DNA from: Candidatus Aminicenantes bacterium UBA1061
GTDB lineage: Bacteria > Acidobacteriota > Aminicenantia > Aminicenantales > Saccharicenantaceae
Reading direction: 5' to 3'
Length of the DNA stretch: 55,769 nt
Assembly: GCA_002316315.1 (NCBI GenBank)
Contig: DCDG01000028.1
Coordinates: 1 to 55,769, forward strand
Below, in pieces: positions 7,459-14,946 of the stretch (positions are counted from its first letter, which is position 1; the number at the start of each line of letters is the position of its first letter). The translations under genes and the position numbers were made by a program. Under the pieces are notes generated by a model. It saw nothing but the letters and a program-made list of their open reading frames with translations. It was not told the DNA's origin and made no database searches.

Positions 7459-8283
7459 ATGATTAAAGAAGAATTAATCAAAGAAGTTTATGCCCAGTTT
7501 GGCCTTGCCTATTATTTTAGTGAATGTCTACACAAAAGCCTTTGCATTAGCTATGCTTTCGAAAGCTTTCAACAACCTCAAGACATTACTCGCCCAAGGT
7601 TTGAAGAAAAACTGACAGAAGCCTTTCGTTTAACTCTGGGCCACCTAATTGAAAAAACGAGAGATTTGCTCCCGCCGAACGTCCAGAACCGGCTCGAATT
7701 GGCGTTAGTTAAACGGAACTATTTAGCCCATTATTTTTGGTTTAAACGATGTCATATGATGGTCAGTGAAGAAGGTTTACTCAAGTTAATCCAGGAGCTA
7801 CAGGAAATGACCGATTTGTTTAGCGAATTAGATAGACTCATAGAAGAAGACTTGTGGCCAAAATTACAGACTGTAGGTATTACTGAAGAGTTAATTCAAT
7901 GCTCGCTTGAAAAGATAATCGCAGGTGAACAAGATGAAATCTCTTCCCCGCCAAGGAAGCTTAAAAAACAAGAGAGAATAATAAGCATCTGGGATGTCAA
8001 AGCAGAGCAAAATCTTTCCGCACTCATCTTTGAGGCGGATGACGGCTGTTTCTGGCAGCTTTGTGAGGCGGGGCTCGGATGGACAAGGCTGAAAACCCCT
8101 GGACCAGATTGGAGCGTTAACCAAAACCTTCAACAATATCTTCCTGCTACCGTCAACTCCCGACCAGCAGCAACTGAAGCATGGAACTATGAGTTTTCCT
8201 TAGCAAAAGGAGCGATCTTATGGGTGAAACGAGAAGCAGGAGAAAAACATTATGTTTGGGGCATCAAGACACCAAAACATTAG
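7459..8283 (+). CDS. HEPN-like protein, third gene of the XRE-ImmA operon
   Basis: A 274-residue protein. The N-terminal half is helical and contains KRNYLAHYFWF, where Arg86 and His91 make the R-x4-H motif of HEPN RNases. The C-terminal 130 residues (from about ISIWDVKAEQNLSAL) form a separate, Trp-rich region that I do not recognise. It starts 18 bases after the protease gene. By position it is the probable effector that the repressor and protease control. HEPN identity rests on the motif and helical setting, not on overall similarity. Confidence 0.65.
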   Translation: MIKEELIKEVYAQFGLAYYFSECLHKSLCISYAFESFQQPQDITRPRFEEKLTEAFRLTLGHLIEKTRDLLPPNVQNRLELALVKRNYLAHYFWFKRCHMMVSEEGLLKLIQELQEMTDLFSELDRLIEEDLWPKLQTVGITEELIQCSLEKIIAGEQDEISSPPRKLKKQERIISIWDVKAEQNLSALIFEADDGCFWQLCEAGLGWTRLKTPGPDWSVNQNLQQYLPATVNSRPAATEAWNYEFSLAKGAILWVKREAGEKHYVWGIKTPKH

Positions 8284-8380
8284 TCTTATTTTCAAAGCTT
8301 TGCTATTAGGGAATCTCTGTTTATATTTATAAATTATATGCAAAACGGAAGCCGGTTCCTGAGTAATAAAAGGAGGTATC

Positions 8381-8637
8381 ATGGGTAAGTATAATGGTCT
8401 TTATCAATTCCTTAAAAATCTGCCGCCAGAAATAACTGAAAGAACATTAACTTTCGAAGAAATCGAAAACATCCTCGGCGACGAGTTGCCACCTAGTGCT
8501 TTCAAACACAGACAATGGTGGCCAACGGTATTCAACCACATTGTCAGGCTAAGGCCTGGCTGGACGCAGGCTGGAAGGTAGATTGTGTCGACCAGAAAGG
8601 CAAGTCTGTCTGTTTCCGCAGAGGTTCGGCAGACTAA
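8381..8637 (+). pseudogene. Frameshifted small conserved-domain gene (HRQWW...WLDAGW type)
   Basis: The open frame starts well (a GGAGG ribosome site, then MGKYNGLYQFLKNLPPE) and reads to LPPSAFKHRQWW, but then continues in the wrong frame to a stop at 8581. In the +2 frame the expected second half follows at once: NGIQPHCQAKAWLDAGW, then KVDCVDQKGKSVCFRRG and a stop at 8637. Inserting one G after TGGTGG restores HRQWWANG, the form usual in this small family. So one base is missing, either by mutation or by a sequencing error in the G run. The intact product would be 85 residues. It precedes the nuclease gene by 12 bases. Confidence 0.8.
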
Positions 8638-8649
8638 TTAATAAAAACC

Positions 8650-9081
8650 ATGAACAGTATTCCTATAAACAAAATTAAGTTTCAAAACATAGCAGCTGAG
8701 CTTCTTTCAGATTATTTCAAAGTAGAGTTCAAGCTAGAATATCCCGTCGCAATCGGTCATCCACCTAAAAACCATAAATTTGATCTGGTCTCTACTGATA
8801 AGAGATATATTGGCGAGTGTAAGGACTTTTCATGGACAAAAACAGGCAATATTCCCAGCGGTAAATTAGCTCATATAAATGAGGCCGTTTTATTTTTATC
8901 TAAGCTACCCTCAGATGTCGTGCGATTTATTGTGATGCGGAAAGCTGCGTGTCCTACAAAGCAAGAAACTCTTGCCGAGTATTATTACCGTACTTACGGT
9001 CATCTGTTAAATGAAATCCTGCTTATCGAGCTGGACATAGAGCAAAATAATATAAAAATGATTGGATTAGACAACGATTAA
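8650..9081 (+). CDS. PD-(D/E)XK nuclease-like protein
   Basis: A 143-residue protein with a compact restriction-nuclease core: Asp45 in HKFDLVS, then Glu56-x-Lys58 in YIGECKDFSW, separated by one beta-turn as in PD-(D/E)XK enzymes. An amphipathic helix (FQNIAAELLSDYF) precedes the core. It lies 12 bases after the frameshifted small gene, so they were probably one operon. A role as a small DNA endonuclease in defence or toxin action is inferred from fold and setting. Confidence 0.65.
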   Translation: MNSIPINKIKFQNIAAELLSDYFKVEFKLEYPVAIGHPPKNHKFDLVSTDKRYIGECKDFSWTKTGNIPSGKLAHINEAVLFLSKLPSDVVRFIVMRKAACPTKQETLAEYYYRTYGHLLNEILLIELDIEQNNIKMIGLDND

Positions 9082-9219
9082 AACATTTTTACCATTGTCA
9101 ATTGAGCTATGTTTTAGTACCACCAACCAATTTTGGGAATACCATTATTTCGGTTCTTCAATATGAACACCAATTACATAATCGCTATGACTCCGGCCAC
9201 CGAATCCAACCTACTCATG

Positions 9220-10836
9220 TCATTCAGCTTCGTTACTTAGATCCGGGATAATTAAATATCCTTCCTCATGGTTGCCTATGGCTTCATACATTCCGATCAG
9301 ATAAAAATAGCCAACCAAGGCCGAGGTGAGGGCATCAATTTCATCATGGATTATCGGCTCCTCACCCGGGCAGAGTTCTATCCCCATGTTCATTAAATCT
9401 ATCTTCAGCTCCTCTAAATCAACGCGCTTTCGCGGGAAGCGCAGGATATCCTGAGCCGCACCAGGATAGCTCTCTATTACTTTAAACCCCTTTTCCCGGA
9501 AAATTTGAGATAACCTGATGCCTCTGGCTGTGAGTTTTTGCATACTTTTAATCAGACAGGGATAAACAGGCACGCCCCTTTTCATCAAAATCCTTTCACA
9601 CCCTCTCAAAATGCCATATTTTCTGCATTCGCATGAATCGCTGGTGCAACATCTGCCCCGGGGTAGACTGAGTGGAGAATCGATTGATATTATGGTGGGC
9701 TTGGCAGCAATCGCGGCTGAGATAATTTCTTCGTCCGTCCTGGCTGTCTTCAAATATGCTTTCCCTTCTTCCAGGATACAAATACCTGAAGCTTTGTTTT
9801 CAGAACCTGTCAAATCTATTCCAACCGATAGCGGCTCGTAGCCACTATTCTTTATCTGATTTATTAAGTTGCCCACTTTGATTTCTGTGCTCTTTATTTT
9901 GCTTCTATCAACGCCAAGCAAAGTCTTATTATCCGCCTTAATTTCCAGCCTGTTATCCTCCCTGCTTATCCTGATCTCAGGCACAGCCAAGCCGGAAGGG
10001 ACAAGTCGATAGCCGAATTCTTTTCTTTCAGAGTCATCGAATGGCTTTTCTTGACCGATGCCATTCTCCATTTTCATTTCAGACAGGATATTTTTCTCCA
10101 TCTTCTTCTCTGCCTTCTTCAGGTAGCAGAATTGCATAAGTTTCTCTAAATTGACCGTGTCATAAATGTTATACAAAACTAACTTCCGTAGCGCTTCATC
10201 GTCCCCTTTCACAAATCTGGTCCATAATACAGCTGCTTCCCCGCCCCTGATATTCTCTACATCGCTATCTCTTTTCAGGCCCAGCGTTCTTTCTATATCT
10301 TTAAGAGAACCATTAACCCCGAGCGACCTGAGCAAATACCTTAAATCAATATGAACAGGCGGCATCTTGATCCCGGGGAAGGCCTTTTTAATAAATCGCA
10401 AGTCAAATAATTTCCCGTTAAAAGTAACAACAATCTGAAAATTCTGCACGTAGTCCACTATCTCGCTCAGATTATTATCCTTTAAAAAAATCTTGATATT
10501 GTGGCCATCAGACGTGCCTATGAGGGTTATCACATCATAGTGTCGCGATAAACCTGTAGTCTCTATATCGAGAAATAAAGTCTCGTCGCGGAAATCTTTA
10601 TATAATCTCCAGTATTCTTCTTGCGGCAAATTCTCGGCAAAAAATGAGGAATCCTTTCTATCAAGGGCGTCTCTACCCAGCTCCAGGTAATCTTCGATGA
10701 TTCTTTTTTTAGTTTCATTAAGAAAAGGGACATCAGCCTTTTTAAAATCATCCCAGGTTAAAACGCCACTTTTCCACAAATATTCTTCCGTCTTTTCGCC
10801 GATTCCCGGAATGAAAATGAAACTACTGGTAATCAT
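9220..10836 (-). CDS. Fusion: HhH, YprB-like DEDD exonuclease and DUF429
   Basis: Residues 1-60 resemble a helix-hairpin-helix (FIPGIGEKTEEYLWKSGV). Residues 85-250 are a YprB-type RNase H-like exonuclease: FLDIETTGL (Asp90, Glu92), FNGKLFDLRFI, and YNIYDTVNLEKL with the last Asp. After a linker, residues 340-520 look like DUF429: VGIDLTGSENKASG, IISIDSPLSLPRG, VIESYPGAAQDI and HDEIDALTSALVGYF. Both catalytic parts have the RNase H-like fold, so this is a double nuclease-like protein. It stands alone on the minus strand with a GGAGCG ribosome site. The fusion is unusual; its substrate is unknown. Confidence 0.75.
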   Translation of the reverse strand: MITSSFIFIPGIGEKTEEYLWKSGVLTWDDFKKADVPFLNETKKRIIEDYLELGRDALDRKDSSFFAENLPQEEYWRLYKDFRDETLFLDIETTGLSRHYDVITLIGTSDGHNIKIFLKDNNLSEIVDYVQNFQIVVTFNGKLFDLRFIKKAFPGIKMPPVHIDLRYLLRSLGVNGSLKDIERTLGLKRDSDVENIRGGEAAVLWTRFVKGDDEALRKLVLYNIYDTVNLEKLMQFCYLKKAEKKMEKNILSEMKMENGIGQEKPFDDSERKEFGYRLVPSGLAVPEIRISREDNRLEIKADNKTLLGVDRSKIKSTEIKVGNLINQIKNSGYEPLSVGIDLTGSENKASGICILEEGKAYLKTARTDEEIISAAIAAKPTIISIDSPLSLPRGRCCTSDSCECRKYGILRGCERILMKRGVPVYPCLIKSMQKLTARGIRLSQIFREKGFKVIESYPGAAQDILRFPRKRVDLEELKIDLMNMGIELCPGEEPIIHDEIDALTSALVGYFYLIGMYEAIGNHEEGYLIIPDLSNEAE

Positions 10837-10895
10837 ACTATCGCTCCTCGCTCCTTGCTGCTTGCATAATGCGATGATTCGTGCCGGAGGTGGCC

Positions 10896-10917
10896 ATGAT
10901 CACTCTTTAATGATCAT
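10896..10917. repeat. Inverted repeat upstream of the YprB-DUF429 gene
   Basis: ATGATCA (10896-10902), eight-base loop CTCTTTAA, TGATCAT (10911-10917). It lies 60-80 bases before the start codon and could be an operator. Confidence 0.4.
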
Positions 10918-10998
10918 CACCAGATTGCCCGGTTCCATCAGAGCGCTTTCCCGGACTTTATAATACCGCCTTTATTATAAACTAAACTAGCTTTCTGA

Positions 10999-11039
10999 CC
11001 GAAAATTACGAAAATATAAACTGCGTCCCCATTTTCTGC
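10999..11039. repeat. Intergenic repeat copy F (diverged)
   Basis: GAAAATATAAACTGCGTCCC followed by CATTTTCTGC matches the family with a few changes. It lies between the YprB-DUF429 gene and the NucS-like operon. The rest of the 10837-11327 gap holds only the inverted repeat above and no supported gene. Confidence 0.6.
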
Positions 11040-11327
11040 ACCCCTTTTTCGCTTCCCCATGCCCTTCTCTCCCTCCCTTTTTTCCTTTTGACTTTCATTC
11101 TGTTAAAGAGTTATCCTTATTTATCAACGAAGTGAAGGGGAACTGTGGATAAAATTATCGCGAGTCCAAAACAAGTCAGAGGCTCTAGTTCTGTGCCACC
11201 AATATGTTTCTTTATGATAAGGCAAGTCTTAAGCTGGAGCCCACTGGCCTGGGACGGCCTAAAAAGATCCCGCTCGTTAACTGCCCACCGTCCTCTGACA
11301 CTCAAAATCCTAAAGGAGGTTTAAGTC

Positions 11328-12338
11328 ATGCCAGACGATACACGATCCGAAATTTGGCGGGTATTATCAGAAAAAATTGGTCATATTGAGGGGTTCTCAT
11401 CCGAACGAGACATGGAATCCTTTCTTATGAACAATCCATCTGTTATCGGCTGTTCTGTTGCTGATGCTCAAAGTAATCAACCACTGGTGAGAGCTCAGGT
11501 CATAATCAAATCAGACCAGGGTGGGCTAGGACGCATGGATATTATTGGCCTTGCGCCACGTGAAGATAGTGGCTTTGAACTTCGCATCTTCGAGCTAAAA
11601 AATGGAGAAATAGATGTAGCTGCCGTCGAGCAACTTATCCACTATCTTAAAAACTGGCAACCTAACTCCAGTGCCAGAAAACAGGTTAGAGACTGGGCCT
11701 TAAGATTAAGCCTCAAGGGTGTTGATGAAACCACTATTGATGACATTCTTGACCAGCCGATTGGCGTCTTAATAGGGACAGGTTTCAAGGCGGAGGCGAT
11801 CAGGGCAGCCCTGGATTCGGACTTAAGGCAGCAAATACGCGGCCTAAGATTGGCCCGATTCAGAGGGACATCAAAATCGGAATATTATGTCATTGCCGAA
11901 GACCAGATTGGAACTATTAGAACTAAAAAAAGATACTGGAGTTGGGGTGCGCTCATTAAGGCAGGACTTATTAATAAGGACGATACATTTATTTTGAAAG
12001 AGACGGGGCTTACCGCCAGGCCCGACCCAGAGCGTCTTGATTATAACTGGATTATGCTAATCTTTGATGAGCCTTCAACGCAACTTCTACTATCAAAGGA
12101 AGGGGAAATTTTGGCCAAGGCTGAGGCTCAAAGTGATGCCTATGTAAAGAGATGGGTGCCGAGGGCTTTGGACGCCCTGAGAAACAGAAAAAGCATGGCT
12201 ATTACCCTGGCGACGGGCTTGAGCTTTTTTGCTTTTGGATCACCAGTAAGTTATTGGGTTCCCACTGATTACTGGATTCACCAAAAATCGGGCAAATCTT
12301 TAACCGAACTTAAAGGAAGCCTATTCAAGAAGAAATAA
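11328..12338 (+). CDS. NucS-like PD-(D/E)XK nuclease
   Basis: A 336-residue protein. Residues 65-110 carry a nuclease core like NucS/DUF91 enzymes: GRMDIIGL (Asp71), FELRIFELKNGE (Glu89, Lys91) and AAVEQLIHYLKNW (Gln102). The C-terminal region from about residue 185 (KKRYWSWGALIKAGLI) is a separate domain that I do not recognise, perhaps for DNA or partner binding. A very strong ribosome site (AAAGGAGG) precedes the ATG. A 32-codon frame starts within its stop codon, and an HNH gene follows, suggesting a nuclease operon. Confidence 0.75.
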   Translation: MPDDTRSEIWRVLSEKIGHIEGFSSERDMESFLMNNPSVIGCSVADAQSNQPLVRAQVIIKSDQGGLGRMDIIGLAPREDSGFELRIFELKNGEIDVAAVEQLIHYLKNWQPNSSARKQVRDWALRLSLKGVDETTIDDILDQPIGVLIGTGFKAEAIRAALDSDLRQQIRGLRLARFRGTSKSEYYVIAEDQIGTIRTKKRYWSWGALIKAGLINKDDTFILKETGLTARPDPERLDYNWIMLIFDEPSTQLLLSKEGEILAKAEAQSDAYVKRWVPRALDALRNRKSMAITLATGLSFFAFGSPVSYWVPTDYWIHQKSGKSLTELKGSLFKKK

Positions 12339-12436
12339 TGAACAGAAAGTATATTAAAATTCTCGTGGATAAAGCCATGGAGCCGGGGTCTGGCGTCAGG
12401 AAACAGGTGTCACATACCTGGAGTCAACTAACTTAA
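12338..12436 (+). CDS. Small 32-residue frame coupled to the NucS-like gene
   Basis: ATG overlaps the upstream TAA (TAATG). The product ends GSGVRKQVSHTWSQLT. A related peptide (VRKEVSYAWRQL) can be read at 4228-4263 next to repeat copy D, which suggests that both are remnants of one larger conserved sequence. It may be a decayed gene rather than a working one. Confidence 0.35.
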   Translation: MNRKYIKILVDKAMEPGSGVRKQVSHTWSQLT

Positions 12437-12579
12437 CCTGTGTATGCAAAAGCATCTAAAATCATTTTAGATATTTTATTTGAAGTGGAGGAAAAGCTGA
12501 ATATTTAGCTTGATGAGCATAGAACGTCAAAAGATTCTCCAAATTTGGAGACAATATAAATCTCTGGGGGAGGTTTAAA

Positions 12580-12816
12580 ATGGCATTTTCGGAACAGACA
12601 ATTTTGGAAGCCTGGAACAGAGCGAAAGGGCGATGCGAGTGTAGAAGGTCTACTCATAACCATGCTATACCCTGCAATAAAGAGCTTGTATGGGAAAATC
12701 GTGGGCGGGAGACTGGTAGAGGAGCATGGGAAGCCCATCACCTCGTTAGCGGAGGCGGAGATACTCTTTCGAACTGTCAAATCTTATGTTGGAATTGTCA
12801 TAAGCTGACTTTTTAA
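12580..12816 (+). CDS. Small HNH endonuclease
   Basis: A 78-residue protein that is almost only an HNH domain: CECRRSTHNHAIPCN supplies the first zinc cysteines, WEAHHLVSGGGDTLSNCQ gives the His-His and Asn, and ILCWNCHK gives the second Cys pair and the last His. GGGAGG lies 7-10 bases before the ATG. It follows the NucS-like gene by about 240 bases on the same strand. Very short HNH proteins can nick or cut DNA on their own. A role with the neighbouring nuclease is inferred. Confidence 0.8.
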   Translation: MAFSEQTILEAWNRAKGRCECRRSTHNHAIPCNKELVWENRGRETGRGAWEAHHLVSGGGDTLSNCQILCWNCHKLTF

Positions 12817-12966
12817 CAGTAGCCTCAATATTCAATAGTAGGAATGGCTAAAAACAACAGCTGAAAGTCTAAGATCCCAAACGCCAAAGCTTTGACAATA
12901 TTGACATCCTAATGAATTCATATTCCAGTTGTTTTAAGGGATTTATTATCTTAAAATACTTAACCT

Positions 12967-14931
12967 ATGGGGAAAGGAAAGGCGTCAAAATATCTAATTT
13001 ATGTGTGCCTTCTGGCTGCTCTGGTCTTTCTCACGACCAATCTTATCTCCCTTTATATTTTTAATCGCACGCCACATATCCACGACGAAGCCGCCTATAA
13101 CTTTCAAGCCAAAATTTTCCTCAAAGGCCGCCTCTATGTCCCTTCACCCTGTGCCGCCGAAATCTTCGATTTTCCCCACGTGGTGAACAATGGCCGCTGG
13201 TATTCCCAATATCCCCCAGGTTTCCCTGCGCTCCTTTCTATCGGCTACATTTTCAAAGCACCCTGGATCATCAATACTATATTTGCCGCCCTAACCGTAA
13301 TTCTCATCTTTTTCCTCGGCATCGAACTGTTTGACCAAAAAGTCGCCTTTCTGGCCTCGCTTTTCACTTCGCTTTCTTACTGGTTCCTGATTTTATCCTC
13401 AACTATGCTGTCCCATAGCACTCATCTCTTTTTCTGCACACTCTTTCTCTTATTCTATATCAGGTTTATCAAGCGCCCTGGTCTCACAAATAGCTTGTTA
13501 GCTGGCTTTGGCTTCTTCATGGCTTTCCTCATCAGGCCCTATGAATCAGTCCTTTTTGCCATTCCACCAGCCATTTATTTACTTTTCTTAATGTTCAAAG
13601 AACCAAAAAAATACCTGAAGACAGCCTTACCGATGGCCTTTATGGCTGCTCTCAGCCTGGCGGCCTTACTTGCTTATAACTATGGAACAACTGGCGATCC
13701 ACTTAAAATGGGATATATAGAAAGATATGGCCCCGAGCACGGCATCGGTTTTGGCAAAACCGGCTATACCGGGATTCCTCACACCTTTTTCCGAGGTGCC
13801 GATCTCACAGCCAAGCATTTCTACCAGCTTCATCTTCATCTTTTTGGCTGGCCAATTTCTTCACTCCTGGGAATCCTCTTGTATTTATTCTTTTTCGTTA
13901 AAAACTATAAGGATAGAAAAACGAAAGACCTGGAACTTTTACTTTTGTTTATTATATTATCAACCGTATTTGGGCTGTTTATCTACTGGGGTCTCTTTCC
14001 TATTTTAGGGGCGAGAATGTACTTTCAATTGTTCTCGATTCTCGTCGTCCTGACAGCCGCCGGAATCATTGAATTCATAAGAACTTATCATCTTTCAAGA
14101 GTATTAAAACTAAACCACCGTTCAATTCAAGTCGCTCTGTTGGTTATTGTTGCAATATATGCATATGCAGTCAGATTGCCCTCATTTGCCAGACAGTCCT
14201 CCGGGTCGTTTATTGTTGATTTAATTTACCCGGATTTCTTGAGCTTCAATAAAAGATTCAAAAAAACAATTGAGACTCTAAATATAGACAATGCGGTAAT
14301 TTTATTAAGGCCTTTGTATATGGCCAACAAATATTTTCCCGACACAGGCTGGACTGCCGGTTTTAATCATGATGACCCCGAATTGAATCAAAGCCTTATA
14401 TTTGGCCTTTATAAGCCGCAATATCTCGAGAAACTGTTCGACTGCTATCCGAATAAAAAAGTTTACTTGTTCCTCTATACTGCTAAAAAAGCCATGCTTG
14501 AGGAAATTAAATTGGAAAACGGGCAAATGTCATTAAATCCCGTTCCAACAGCCCTCGATAAACAATTGCCGGTTCTATTAATCTCCAGTCCTAGAGACTT
14601 TTTTAACCCTTATTCACCTGAATTTTCGGAATTTTTAAATGGATTCAGCAATATCCCCCTTTCGGAGTTTAAGCTCGACACTCTGGCCAAGCTGGCTTCG
14701 GAGGAAGAATCGCGAAAAAATTACAGTCAAGCTTCTATGTATTACGAAGCTATTCTCCAGCTTGAGCCCTATCCAGAGCATCGACTTGAGCAATACAAAC
14801 GCCTGGCGGTTTGCTATTTTAAGTCAGGAAACGCCTCTTCAGCCAAAAGAATAAATGAGAAAATCTACAAAATGATCTATAAGATGAGCGAATCAAATCC
14901 AACTAACTTAATACCTGAGAGAGGAATCTAA
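12967..14931 (+). CDS. GT-C-type membrane glycosyltransferase with C-terminal TPR-like tail
   Basis: A 654-residue protein with about ten membrane segments over residues 8-420. The first periplasmic loop carries HIHDEAAYNFQAKIFLKG, with the Asp-Glu pair typical of ArnT/PMT-like (GT39-related) enzymes that use polyprenyl-phosphate sugars. Residues 560-640 (ESRKNYSQASMYYEAILQLE) look like tetratricopeptide repeats. An in-frame stop lies 6 bases upstream, which fixes the ATG, but no clear ribosome site is seen. Together with the next gene it fits synthesis or decoration of a cell-surface polymer. Confidence 0.75.
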   Translation: MGKGKASKYLIYVCLLAALVFLTTNLISLYIFNRTPHIHDEAAYNFQAKIFLKGRLYVPSPCAAEIFDFPHVVNNGRWYSQYPPGFPALLSIGYIFKAPWIINTIFAALTVILIFFLGIELFDQKVAFLASLFTSLSYWFLILSSTMLSHSTHLFFCTLFLLFYIRFIKRPGLTNSLLAGFGFFMAFLIRPYESVLFAIPPAIYLLFLMFKEPKKYLKTALPMAFMAALSLAALLAYNYGTTGDPLKMGYIERYGPEHGIGFGKTGYTGIPHTFFRGADLTAKHFYQLHLHLFGWPISSLLGILLYLFFFVKNYKDRKTKDLELLLLFIILSTVFGLFIYWGLFPILGARMYFQLFSILVVLTAAGIIEFIRTYHLSRVLKLNHRSIQVALLVIVAIYAYAVRLPSFARQSSGSFIVDLIYPDFLSFNKRFKKTIETLNIDNAVILLRPLYMANKYFPDTGWTAGFNHDDPELNQSLIFGLYKPQYLEKLFDCYPNKKVYLFLYTAKKAMLEEIKLENGQMSLNPVPTALDKQLPVLLISSPRDFFNPYSPEFSEFLNGFSNIPLSEFKLDTLAKLASEEESRKNYSQASMYYEAILQLEPYPEHRLEQYKRLAVCYFKSGNASSAKRINEKIYKMIYKMSESNPTNLIPERGI

Positions 14932-14946
14932 AAAGGAGCAAGACTG

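Noticed and set aside
928..11039. The spaced repeats as a CRISPR array
   Set aside because: Copies are 0.4-4.7 kb apart, degenerate and interleaved with genes; there are no cas genes.
11117..11389. Open frames on both strands in front of the NucS-like gene
   Set aside because: No ribosome sites and no recognisable domains, and the plus-strand frame overlaps the strong start of the NucS-like gene.
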